From the NCBI GenBank assembly GCA_021234155.1, contig JAJEKV010000001.1, positions 37,740,826 to 37,804,825 on the forward strand: 64,000 nt of DNA, written 5' to 3'. Below are positions 47,270 through 57,411 of the stretch, in pieces. The notes below the pieces were generated by a model. The model searched no databases. It worked only from the letters and a program-made list of their open reading frames with translations, and had not been told where the DNA came from. This stretch comes from Isoetes taiwanensis. Its lineage: Eukaryota > Streptophyta > Lycopodiopsida > Isoetales > Isoetaceae. The position numbers and the translations under genes are program-made. The first letter of the stretch is position 1. The number at the start of each line of letters is the position of its first letter.

Positions 47270-47660
47270 ACGGCGTCTATTACGGCGTCGGGCGTCGTTT
47301 AGGCGTCGATGATCGGACGTCAAAGCGTCGATAAGCGGCGTCTATTTTCGGCGTCGGGGGCGTCGATAAAGCGACCTTTATCGCGTCGCTATCTGGCGTC
47401 GAGCCCGGGCGTCTTAAAGCGGCGACTGGCGTCGTTCAACGGCTTACCGCGCCCGCGTGGGCGCCACGCGGCGGCGGCAAAGATGGCGTCGTCGCGGAGT
47501 TCTTGGCGGCGTGGCGACCCGCGTGTTTGGCGTCGTTAAGCGGCGTCCGCATTACTATGGCGACCACGCAGCGGTCGGGCTGACGGTAGCGGCGTTACCC
47601 ATTAGCCGATTGGCGGCGATGGCGACCACTTAAGCAACGTCGTTTAACGGCGTTGCTACG
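47270..47660. repeat. Left subterminal repeat array of the CACTA element
   Basis: Dense copies of GGCGTCG-TTTAACGGCG and relatives (CGTCGTTCAACGGC near 47431, CGTCGTTAAGCGGCG near 47531, CGTCGTTTAACGGCG near 47638), plus many shorter GGCGTC words. The core is nearly self-complementary. Confidence 0.85.
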
Positions 47661-48912
47661 ATATTAAAAAAAAAAAAAAAAATTTATTTTTTTTTTATTT
47701 TTTTTTTAAATTGAAAAAAATAATAATAACACATTTATTATGAATGAAGTTAATACATTTAATTTAAAGCCTATAAAATGAATTTAACCAATAAAGAAAT
47801 ATAAGATTTTAACGTCATTAAATGATTCGGCTTAAATATATTAAAAAATACAAAAATAAATGAAGCCCCAATTTTTTAGCTAAATACATTAATCAATAAA
47901 TTAAGCTAAATACATTAATCAATACATTAAGCATATTGAAAATTAAATGCTTACCTGGTACAAGGTGGCAAAGTTGTTTTGCACAAACAACGCATTTGCT
48001 AGGAGTGTACATGCAAAACAATAAATTCAATGATTAGTAAAATATTAGTATAAATAAACAACTTAAAGGAAAAAAATATGGAAAATCAATGGGGAGGGGT
48101 GGTTTCAATGGCGTCCCCTTCTTGGATAACAATTTAACCTAAATAAAGCATTAGTATTTTATTAGCGTATTGAAAAAACTAAATCCTTACACGGAAGAGG
48201 TGCCAACTTGTTTTGCAAGAACAACACATTTTGCTAGGAGTGTACATGCAAAACAAAAATTCAATGATTTAGAAAGAAATAGTATAAAACAACTAATAAG
48301 GAAAAATTTTGGAAAGAAGAAGGGTCTAGATCTTTTAATAACGTCTTCTTAGATGGGAAAAAAAAATTAGAAGAAGAATGGAAGAATTCAAGAAGAAAAG
48401 GCTAAGAAGAAGAGGAGGAACCCGAAAATGGGGAGGAAGAATCTGAAGAAGATGAGCGCAAGAGGAGGATTAAGAGTAAAATTTGAATAAGAGGAGGAAG
48501 TAGTGGTATAAGAGGAGGAAGAATCGAAGAAGAAGATGACAAAGGGAATGGAAGAATATGTATGGAAGAAGGATGCAAGAATGGAAGAAGAAGAATGAAG
48601 GTTGAAGGAAGAACAAACAACAAATACAAAAAGCCCTAAATCTACCCAAAAAAACAAGTTTAGATTCAAAAAGTAGTTATTTTGATCAAATAATGGCACA
48701 TACCTTATGAAGCTTGTCTTACACTTAGAATAGACCCCAAAAGTAGATCCCCTAAATCTACCCAAAAACAAGTTTAGATTCAAAAAAATGCTCCTCCATA
48801 AGCTTTGCTTGCTTCGAATAGAAAAGTAAGCGAAAATCGCTCAAAATTGCTCCTCCATAAGCTTTGCTTGCTTTCGAAAATAAGCGGCGGGATTTTGTTT
48901 TCGATTTAAATC

Positions 48913-49011
48913 CTGGTCGTCGTTTAACGGCGTCGTGGCGTCGTTGAGCGGCGACCAAAAACGTCGTTGAACGGCGTTTGTAACGACGTGTTTTTTTTTT
49001 TTTGACGACGA

Positions 49012-49043
<32 letters not shown>
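48913..49043. repeat. Internal copy of the CACTA repeat motif followed by poly-T
   Basis: CGTCGTTTAACGGCG, CGTCGTTGAGCGGCG and CGTCGTTGAACGGCG occur between 48913 and 48980, then GTAACGACG, a T-run, ACGACGACC and a T-run of more than 20. This is a third cluster far from either end. Confidence 0.75.
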
Positions 49044-49047
<4 letters not shown>

Positions 49048-49362
49048 AGTATAGAATGCATGTACACTTGATACATGGGTTTATTTAAGCTTGGATAGGG
49101 GTTTATTTGACTTGCTACACCGTTAAAGTTATGAAATATACCACCATAAAATGTTCAATGTTTTTGTGGTACATCGGATTTGAACTATGAGGGTATATAA
49201 TCACGATGATGATAACTAGTAATACCTTACACCTTTCACGATAACTAATACCTTACCAACATGCAAAGATGTAGTTTATCTTAAAATTTTATTTTGTTAG
49301 ATTTAAAAGGTTAGGTTTCCACCAATAGTATATATGTAGCTACGTGTTAAGCTTATTGTGAC

Positions 49363-49365
<3 letters not shown>

Positions 49366-49405
<40 letters not shown>
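49366..49405. repeat. (TA)n microsatellite
   Basis: About 20 uninterrupted TA units inside the CACTA element. Confidence 0.9.
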
Positions 49406-49409
<4 letters not shown>

Positions 49410-50154
49410 TTTTTTAATTTTGTCCCCTGCTATGAGAACTTATACCCTACCAACATGCGAAGATGTAGTTTATCTCAACAAGCTAGGTTGACTTAGGAAG
49501 CTAGGCGACAAAAAATCAAATTTAAGTCCGTACTATGCATTAATTACAATTCACGAATGTCTTGCTCTTTCGCAAAAGCGGGCCTTGACTTCTAAGCGCC
49601 CAACGGAGGAGTACAGTCCAAACTCCATTCCGTCGGTTAAAGCTTGCCCGGCGTTCTCAATCGCATGTGATTGGCCACGTCCCAAGCGCAAAAGACCAAA
49701 ACTTCGGCACCCAAAGCGCAAACCACGCTAGAACACGGCAACTCATAGGGTTTACGTTTGGAGGCTCTATGCTTGTCGATTTGACTAGGACCTTGGCAGG
49801 TGTCTTGGCGTGGGGGTGTTGGCCGCGAGCACGGACCCTAAAACCACTCGAAGCGGCTTGCCCCAAAATTCCTCTCCGAAGGCCACGGCGGCGGACGGGC
49901 AACTTCCCCTCTCCGGAGCCGTGATCCGTCTCGCCAATGGACTCGGAAGCGTCGACATTGCCCTAGGGACCAAGTTTTGTGGCGAAGCCCACCCTTCGAA
50001 GAAGCGCCAAACTATCTCATGTGCAACACTTTCGTGAGTCAATTGGTCAGGAGGTGGGCTTTGAATCTTGCAATGTAGGGCGTAAGTGTGTCGTTTTTGT
50101 AAAGCCCGGCCGTGTAACTTAGTCCATAGGGTAATTTTGGCATTCCAAGCGATA

Positions 50155-50735
50155 AGCGGCGTCGATTATTAATTTTTTTTTTTCGCCGTTTTTTTTTTTT
50201 TCCCAAAAAAAAAAAAGCGTCGTTAAACGGACGTTATACTGGCGTAATTTCTGGCGACAATGGCGTGGGCGGGCGATGCCGCCATCTTTGGCAAAGCCGC
50301 CGCCACGTCCGGATATTCTGGCGTCGTTTAACGGCGTCCGCGTCGGCGTGGGGGGACACTTTGGCGTGCCGACTGGCATGTCGGCAAACCACGAAAGGCG
50401 TGGTCACGTCAGATTTTTAGTCGTCGTTCAACGGCGTCATGTCGGCGTGGCGAGAACATGGTGGCGTGCGACTGGCATGTCGGCAAGCCCCGCGGCCGGA
50501 TGTGCCGCGTCGGATCCGCGAGGCGGCGTTAACGGCGTTTTGTGCACGTGGTACGACACGCACGCTTACCCGGCAGCGTGATACCATGCCACGCATGCCA
50601 ATCCGAACGCGTCGACCACGGCGTCGTTGAAGCGGCGCCGAAGCGACGTTAATCGCCGTTGAACGACGATGTCGTCGATACCGACGACGACCGCCGTTTT
50701 CCGGCGTCAGCGGCGTCGTTGGACGTCGACTATCC
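50155..50735. repeat. Right subterminal repeat array of the CACTA element
   Basis: Copies near 50218 (CGTCGTTAAACGGACG), 50323 (CGTCGTTTAACGGCG), 50422 (CGTCGTTCAACGGCG) and 50623 (CGTCGTTGAAGCGGCG), with intervening GGCGTGG and GACGTC words. High GC and CpG; a run of A/T (50169-50215) interrupts it. Confidence 0.85.
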
Positions 50736-50747
50736 CTTGTAGTGGTT

Positions 50748-51739
50748 GAGCATAGAGTAAATGGAGGCCTGAAAGCACTATATAGCATGCAGCGTAAAAG
50801 TGGAAAAAGCGAAATATGGGACTTTAGCTTTGGGCGTACATTATATTGAAGTGCTAGTCCAAGCAGTTTTGCTCTATGGGTGTGAAGTATGGGGTCGGGA
50901 TTATCGTAGAATCCGGAAAAAGGTTGAAAGTGCGAGAAGAAGTTCTTGAGAACGAGAATTGGGTACTAAAGCTCAAACTCCATATGATATCTTTGCTTGT
51001 AGAGTGTGGCATGATGCCACTAGAGGCTGAAGCCCTATGCAGAACACTTACATATCTCTCTAAGTTGCTATTTGATATGCGGAAGATAGCTTACCAAGGC
51101 TAGCATTAGAAGAAACAAAGAGACAAGGGATGGTACTTTCGGATATTAGGGAATGGATGAGGAAGTGGGGGATGGACATTCATGGTATAACGTGAGAATA
51201 AGGGCAATCTAAGAGTGGGTGCATGAGCACCTCATTAGAAGAATTTGGAGAGTCCCAGGAGACAAAAAACATTTCTATAGGCAAGTATATAAATCCCCTC
51301 TCCAAAGAGGCCAAATACCTCAAGGAAGGTGTGTCTTTTGGCGCTTGACATTGGATGATAAGCGGGGATGCGGCTTAGCTCCCATAGGCTTGGGGTTGAA
51401 GTAGGACGTTGGAGTAATATTCCCCATGAATTGAGATTTTGCAAAGTATGCAATATGGGAGAAGTAGAAGATGAATTACATGTCATCGTAAGGTGCCCGT
51501 CATACTCAGGGATTCGAGATAAGTACAGTATCCATTCAAACTCCTTGCTGGAATTCTTTGATATGTCTGGACATCACATTGGGAAATACTTGAAGGAAAT
51601 ATTGATACAGAGAGAACAGTTAATGAGTATTAAAGATTGTAATGTTATACATGATGAGAGATGGGAAGAATCTAATGCATTCTTGTCAGAAGATGCGTTA
51701 GAGGATATCTTTTATAACGTTGAATATGTACAATGATCG
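50748..51739 (+). pseudogene. LINE reverse transcriptase, 3' portion and CCHC-like C-terminus
   Basis: Starts EHRVNGGLKALYS and passes SSFALWV (degraded LLYGCEVWG region). After frameshifts it reaches WVHEHLIRRIWRVPG, and ends with GVEVGRW, then CKVCNMGEVEDELHVIVRCP, a C-x2-C ... H-x4-C segment homologous to those at 7.5 and 33.7 kb, stopping at the TGA at 51734. Many stops between 50830 and 51220 show long decay. Confidence 0.78.
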
Positions 51740-51796
51740 TCTCATAGACCTGGTGGTCTACAGACGTAATAAATACAACATTTAATTTCATTTCAT

Positions 51797-52130
51797 TTCT
51801 CTACTCTCTATTCTCTCTTCTCTCTCTTCTCTGTCTCCTCCTCCTCTCTCTCTCCTCTCTCTTTCTCCCCTCTCTCTTCTCCTCTCTCCTCTCTCTATTT
51901 CCTCCGTCTCTCTCTCATCTCTCTTCTCCCTCCTCCTCTCTCTCGTCTCTCTTCTTTCCCCTCTCTCTCTCCTGTGTCTTCTTTCCCCTCTCTCTCTTTC
52001 AGCTCTCCTCTCTCTCTTCTCTCTCTTCTTTTCCCTCCCCCATGTCTCTTCTCTCTCTCTTCTCTCTCTTCTCTCTCCTCTATGCTCTCCTCTTTCTCTC
52101 CTCCCTCTCTCTCTCCTCCCTCCCTCTATT
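51797..52130. repeat. CT-rich microsatellite tract
   Basis: Same composition as the tract at 45282-45980 (CTCTCTT, CTCTCC units), directly following the LINE tail (TTTCATTTCATTTCTCTAC). Confidence 0.9.
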
Positions 52131-52311
52131 CCATTACCAACAAAGTATCATTCATGAGTAGCATACTCACACATGCCCATGAGGCCACATCTACTACCTC
52201 TACTACCAATTCTAAAGTATGTCAATTCTAAAGTATCACCCATGTGAAGCTTACACACACCTATCATACCCATCACACTTACTACCAATTCCAAAGTATC
52301 ACCTCCAGAAT

Positions 52312-52737
52312 ATTCTATTTTAAGCATTTGCAAGGTTTCAAGAAACTTTCTACTTTTAGACTGAGGTGCTTCTAGAGCATAGGTGGTTGCCCTATAGCAT
52401 CTGGAATATTCTGTTTGAGTTTTTACAAAGTTTAAGAAAACTTTCTATTTTTAAACTGAAACTTTCTATTTTTAGACTCAGGTGCTTACCCTTGAGCGTC
52501 TAGAACATTCAAGAATATTCTATTTTGAGCATTTGCAAAGTTTCAAAAAACTTTCTATTTTTAGACTGAAACTTTCTATTTTTAGACTGAGGTACTTACC
52601 CATGAGCATCTGGAACATTCCACCACATTCTATTTTGAGCATTTGCAAAGTTTCAAAAAAATTTCTATTTTTAGATTGAAACTTTCTATTTCTAGACTGA
52701 GGTCCTTACTCATGAGCATCTGGAACATTCTAGGATA
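52312..52737. repeat. Four tandem units of about 110 bp
   Basis: Units start ATTCT(A/G)TTTTGAGCATTTGC near 52312, 52402, 52514 and 52626. Each contains AAGTTTCAAAAAACTTTCTA, TTTTTAGACTGA(G/A) and GAGCATCTGGAACATTC. The last unit runs into the TTCTAGAA-rich zone. Confidence 0.8.
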
Positions 52738-52908
52738 TTCTAGAAGATTCTAGGACATTCCAGGACATTCTAGAAGATTATAGAATATTCTAGAGCTATT
52801 CAGAACATCGTAGAGCATCCTTAAAAAGTTTTACAAAACTTTCTATTTTTAGACATTGTAGAAGATTCCAGGACATTCCATGACATTCTAGAAGTTTCTA
52901 GAAGATTC
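52738..52908. promoter_or_regulatory. Cluster of heat-shock elements (HSF sites)
   Basis: Heat-shock factor binds alternating nGAAn/nTTCn pentamers. At 52738-52750 there are three perfect modules (TTC-TA-GAA-GA-TTC). At 52768-52795 there are six with two single mismatches. At 52886-52908 there are five perfect modules in a row. The cluster arises from tandem degeneration of TTCTAGAAGA words. No downstream gene is recognised within 1.5 kb, so a regulatory function is only possible, not shown. Confidence 0.6.
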
Positions 52909-52989
52909 CATACCAACCTAGAACTGGAACATCCTTGAATTATTTGGCCCTCACCCTTAACTAAGCATGGACTTCCATTTTTTTTTAAG

Positions 52990-53215
52990 AAACCAATGCT
53001 TGGTCTAGTGTTAAGGGTGGGGGGGTTTGGGGGGCAATGTCCAGGGTTCGAGTCCGTGGTGAACCAAAAAAATTTTGTCCACCAAACTTGGGAGCTTTTG
53101 AGGGGCCATGGCCCACGGACGGCCGAGATCGCGCCACGTGGCGCCTCCTTAATCGTCGATGGGGGCGGACTTACTCACATACGGATGCTATTTCTTTATT
53201 ATATTAGAGAAGATT
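52990..53215 (+). mobile_element. tRNA-derived SINE-like element
   Basis: An A-box-like TGGTCTAGTGTTAAGGG (53001-53017) and an exact B box GGTTCGAGTCC (53045-53055), 44 bases apart, form an internal RNA polymerase III promoter as in tRNA-derived SINEs. There is no tRNA cloverleaf. A GC-rich body (GGCCATGGCCCACGGACGGC) follows. Left of it is a T-run; I could not find clear target duplications, so the ends are approximate. Confidence 0.5.
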
Positions 53216-54635
53216 CCAATCACCACTGGCAGCAGAACAGCCTTGGCAAGCCATCAATTCTGACTCATGATCCTGATGAAGCTTCTTCCCGGAAATAGCA
53301 GCTTCAAGTGACATCCAGGTACTATGGGAGCCTTTGCTCTACCTCTTCTCTAACCATCACCTCGTGCAAAACTGCCCTAGGATCGAAGTGCCAAAACTAA
53401 CTCATATATATCTAGCCCTCGTGGCTTGTCACCCCTAGAGCCATAAGCGCATATATCAAGGGCTCCCGTCCCCTAATACTACAGGTAGCCATTTTAAAGA
53501 CAATGGATTATAGAAATCTCACATAGAGCTTCTCCTGGCTGGGACAGGAGAGCACAGGCCTATCTGAACACCCTTCTAAAGCAATAGTTACTTCAGCATA
53601 GTCTTGAAAAGAAGCAAAACTTTAATGATCTAACTCAAACTTAGAGTGTCAAGGCCAAATTCATCACTGCATCCACACCTGGATAGAACTTACCATCATC
53701 TAAAACATGATTTACAATATGAAGTTCCCCACCGAAATATTTTCTAGTAAATCCTGCGCAAAATGATTACTTGCACAAAGATTCATTCACATAGAATAGA
53801 TAAGCTTCAAATGCCGGCTTAATAAATTCAAAGCCCATCAGATCCTATACTGATTTGCTTTTGCAAGAGTAGGAAAAGCACCAGCCAAACGAAAATGCAA
53901 GGGCAAACTTAATACTAAAACTGCCAAGCTGTAAGAAAATCTTAAAGTATGCCACCAAACAAGAACCATACAAGAGGAACCCCACAAAAACACAGGGCTT
54001 CAAAACAACTTAACAAAAACTGCTCTAGCAATACCTAAGCCTCTCAATGCTTTCACCCATATCTATCGAAGTCACCACCATTTACCAGCTATAAGCATCA
54101 CAACTGAACCAACCAGGACTCTGCAATGAGTGCAGGCCCATACCGCAGTGGTGCAGGTAGATTCTAATATGATATCATAGCTAATGACAAAGCCTTCTGA
54201 ACCAAAGCCTGAGACTGAAAGATGAGAGCAGCATTTACCAAGCAGGTGCATAAAACCTTTATGGATACCGGATAGGGTTTGCAGAATGCCATGGCAATCA
54301 CCATAACATAAGCTCCACACATCCATCCTGAAGACCGGGCTATATGCACTAGGGCAGACATCATCCAATATTACGTCCATAAAAATGCTGGTCCCTTCAT
54401 CAACAAGAAATCTGATCTACACTATGGCTTAAATAACCAAGAACAGAGATATAAGCGAAGATATCGGCCTTATCTTTCCACATCCAAATATGTTCTAAGA
54501 CATAAATGAAACCACACACAGATTACCAGCAACAAGAGAGCATAATCATCATGGTTGCAAGGATGCGCTGCACCTCCAGCCTCGCTTTAGAATCGAAGAA
54601 AAAACCTCTGCTCGGCCGCCGCCGCCACCGCCCTA
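53216..54635. other. No gene recognised
   Basis: A 102-codon minus-strand frame (54072-54380) is open but not similar to anything I know. The GC-rich GGCCGCCGCCGCCACCGCC stretch near 54613 may be a 5' leader of the element that follows. Confidence 0.4.
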
Positions 54636-55508
54636 TTGCGCCCTAACAGCCGACATCCAGAAGAAGTTTTTTCCCTTTCTCCTATCTGCAGCTTTCATTT
54701 GAGATCATTGTTGAAAGAAATTCAATCTGGGAAAGTTTTAGATTGTGGTTTAGAATATGCAACTATTTCTAGTGTCAATCTTGAGAATGCAGATGATAAT
54801 AAGACAATTGGTCATGATCCTAGTATTGTGGACAATACTAAAAAGAATATCAAGATGAGGAAAAAGAGAGATACTGAGCAAGAACATCTGAAGAAACAAA
54901 GGCAGAGAAAAAGACAAAAAGGAGAGTAGTGTTAAACACCGTCAATTCATTCTTGAGGCAAACAAAAACTATGAATCTCCAGATTAAACGAGAAATATTG
55001 ATTGATGTACTAGAACATAAAGCTAAGGAAGAGATAGTTGGGGACCTCTTGAAGAATCTGGAAGCAAAAACAACCATAATAGATAATATCAGAGATTCAA
55101 TCCAAATCATGAAGTAATCAACTAGTCTAGATTGTATGGCTGCTAAAAAATCTTGTTTAGCAATGGCAATAGGCAATGAACAGAAAAAGCAGCTACGAAA
55201 AAATGGGAAAATTTCTTGATGTTCACCCAAGGAATTTAACTGCTGCAAAGAGAAACAAATTTGAGATAAACTGCAATTCAGGAAAATGGGTGTACTATAG
55301 AAGGGGAAGAAGATGTGATTCCATTTCTGATTCTGTCATTGCTTTTGTACATGATTTTTGGATTTCTAATACTAGAGTCTCTCCAAACATAAAGGATGTG
55401 AAATCTAAGAGACTTAAAAGAAATATCAGAGAAGAGCATGCTACACATTACTTAGAGCAAAGCCAAGTTAGTTACTACTCTACTATCTATCTAGTCTTTC
55501 AAGCTTGA
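54636..55508 (+). pseudogene. Transposon-like protein fragment, possible N-terminal half of a DUF7869-type element
   Basis: The frames 54636-54929 and 55176-55508 both read forward. The first ends in a strongly basic stretch (MRKKRDTEQEHLKKQRQRKR). Between them a short frame (54929-55117) in another phase has EILIDVLEHKAKEEIVGDLL. The last gives SGKWVYYRRGRRCDSISDS, then FWISNTRVSPNIKDVKSKRL and EEHATHYLEQSQ. From memory, the pattern FW..NTRVSPN.KDV..KR..R...EHA.HYLE.SQ occurs in plant proteins that carry DUF7869 further downstream. The frame breaks and the absence of that downstream part indicate a truncated relic. Confidence 0.5.
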
Positions 55509-55579
55509 TTTGATCACAGTTTTCTCTAGATCCTCTGTAACAGATTATAGATTGTGTATTGTAAATATTATATTATAGT

Positions 55580-55795
55580 TTTAGATCCAAGATGGACTGC
55601 ATTATGGTTGGAATAGATTGTGGTTTTGGATTACATTGTGGTTTCAATTCCATTGGCTTGAGTGCATTAGTTAGATCAGACTGTGGTTCAAGTCATATTG
55701 TGATTCGTTGCATTGTGGTTTAAAGTTGGTTGTGGTTGTGGATTACATTGTGGTTCTAGATTATGGTTTTGATTAGATTGTGCGACCTGGGAAAA
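55580..55795. repeat. Diverged TG-rich minisatellite
   Basis: GATTACATTGTGGTTT-type words recur about ten times with irregular spacing (for example GGATTACATTGTGG near 55629 and again near 55741). Confidence 0.65.
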
Positions 55796-56940
55796 AAAAA
55801 CAGCACCTCTTGTTCTATGCAAAGGCCTCCCAGGTTTTAAAATAAATTGAGCTTCTAAGCCGGAAAAAAGAGCTACATGACTTCAAACATGAATCGACTA
55901 CCTTATGCAGGCCGTCCTCCAGGGAGCCATAATCAGCAGCGAGAGTTAGAAAACGCTCTGCCAAAAACGTTCATTGCAGTGAGACTTACAGAAACCGCTC
56001 AGCCAGAAAATAAAGAGCATTAGAATTTGGCACTCATCCATGAAGAAACCTTAAGCTCAATACAGTTACCTGACATCCAAAGCTCTTCTAAAGGAAGCCC
56101 GCACAAAAGCATGCCCATACATAATCATAGAAGATAAGCCATGGGAGAAAGCATAAACCAATGCTTCGGGAAGGCAGACATTGGCGTTCTGAAATCCAAG
56201 ATTTACACTTTTGCATATCAGGGAAGATTTGCCTACTCAGATTTTGATAAAACCGAGCAGAGCCTAGACCTAATGCATTGCTTGTTGGAAACCAAAGATG
56301 ATCTGAAGCATAACTCTGAAGGCGAAAGATGCAGCTCTCGGCCATGAAGATATAACTGTTTCCCTCCCTCGCATCATATCCCCAGCGTAACGGCAGCTGC
56401 AGATGCTGCGTTACCTACCTGCCCACATAGAGAGGAAAAAAAATGTTGACAGAAAATAGAGAGACAGAGGAAGACAACTTTTTGTGCTCCAAAACTCACG
56501 CTAAAGCAACCAGAAGCTGCCGGGAAGGCCAGAAATAGCCGAAACTAAATCCAATAGGTTGAGCATGCCTCTGTTGGGCCGCATTGCTTAAGAAACGGGA
56601 GCATCTAGCAACCCCAGGCCGCTACAGTCTGCATCAGGGGAAAGAAAAGCGCAGAAGGGCTGGAGGAAATCCGAGATGAAGCCAAATCTGAGTCCGGCAG
56701 TGTAAACCATGTCTTCGGCAAAGCAAAGACAATTTGAATTATGATAGTGGAGGTAAGAGAGGAAACTCAGACGACCAAAATAGTCCCGCATGCGGAAGAG
56801 AGAACGTCGCATGCGTCTGCACATGCGGGGTTCCCGCACAAATACCAAAGCCATCTCTTTTTAATAAAGAAGATAGTATTTTGAAAATGCAAACTGGCTT
56901 GAGTGAATATTTAGCTAGTATACAGCCATAGATTTACATT
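55796..56940. other. No gene recognised
   Basis: Several short frames on both strands without recognisable features. Local GCGTTAC/GTAACG words recall the ends of the small Helitrons but no TC...CTAG boundaries were found. Confidence 0.4.
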
Positions 56941-57375
56941 TGATTGAAAATACCCTTTTGCTTGAAAATACCCTGGTACTTATTGCAATCCTCCATTTTT
57001 TCGGTAATTCCCCTTTCACTCAATCCTCCTTTATTTAAAAATACCCCAATCCATTCACGAATTCTCTTTTGAACCAGTCCTCTCTTGAAAATACCCCTAT
57101 CCATTTGCAAATTCCCTTTTTTAATTAGTCCCCTTTTCTTGAAAATACCCCAATACATTCGCAAAATCCCTTTTGACCCAATCCCCTTTCATGAAAATAC
57201 CCTTGTGCGCATTTGCAATCCCCTATTTCTACTAATTCCCCCATTGGGATATAACCTTTTTTTTCAAGAATCCCCCATTACTACTAATGTTCCCCTATAC
57301 AGTATCCCTCTTTTTTCAAGAATTCCCTGTTGCAAAGCAAATAACCCATTGTTCTCAAGTCCCCCGATTCCTCAA
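56941..57375. repeat. Minisatellite, about 50-54 bp unit
   Basis: GAAAATACCC recurs at about 57087, 57141 and 57193, with related AAAAATACCCC at 57038 and earlier copies near 56946 and 56965. Units have the form GAAAATACCCC-ATCCATTCGCAAATTCCC-TTTTGACC-AATCCCC. Copies become more diverged to the right. The array ends within 50 bases of the edge of inverted-duplication arm B. Confidence 0.8.
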
Positions 57376-57411
57376 TGGGGAATTTTCAAGGGGATATGAG
57401 CACGTTTTTTG

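Larger units (their letters stand above)
47247..50744. mobile_element. Non-autonomous CACTA (En/Spm) DNA transposon, 3,498 bp
   Basis: The element begins CACTACAAAATTAAAG at 47247 and ends ...TATCCCTTGTAGTG at 50744, so the terminal inverted repeat is CACTACAA. It is flanked by the 3-bp target duplication GTT (47244-47246 and 50745-50747). CACTA ends with 3-bp duplications define the En/Spm superfamily. The subterminal zones (47270-47660 and 50155-50735) are packed with GGCGTCGTTTAACGGCG-type repeats, the kind of array bound by CACTA transposases. No transposase domain is found inside, so it would need a partner in trans. The interior has AT-rich sequence, a purine-rich block (48355-48600), a (TA)n run and a moderately GC-rich stretch at 49620-50100 with no recognised protein. 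Confidence 0.9.
46140..51790 (+). mobile_element. Decayed LINE interrupted by a CACTA transposon
   Basis: LINE sequence runs 46140-47246 and resumes at 50748-51790 after the DNA transposon at 47247-50744. The reading frame is continuous across the join: the last codons before the insert give WNSAV and the first after it give EHRVNGGLKALYSMQRK. The 3' end has the terminal stem AGACC-TGGT-GGTCT, the string CAGACGTAATAA and an ATTTC-type tail. The element is a fuller but more decayed relative of the LINE family whose 3' ends lie at 7.3, 34.1 and 61.5 kb. Confidence 0.85.

Noticed and set aside
47309-50788. Several open frames of 75-130 codons inside the CACTA element, some Arg-rich
   Set aside because: They fall in the GGCGTC repeat arrays or in purine-rich low complexity. 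No transposase or other domain is seen.
54072-54380. A 102-codon minus-strand open frame
   Set aside because: No recognisable family; the neighbouring sequence gives no support.
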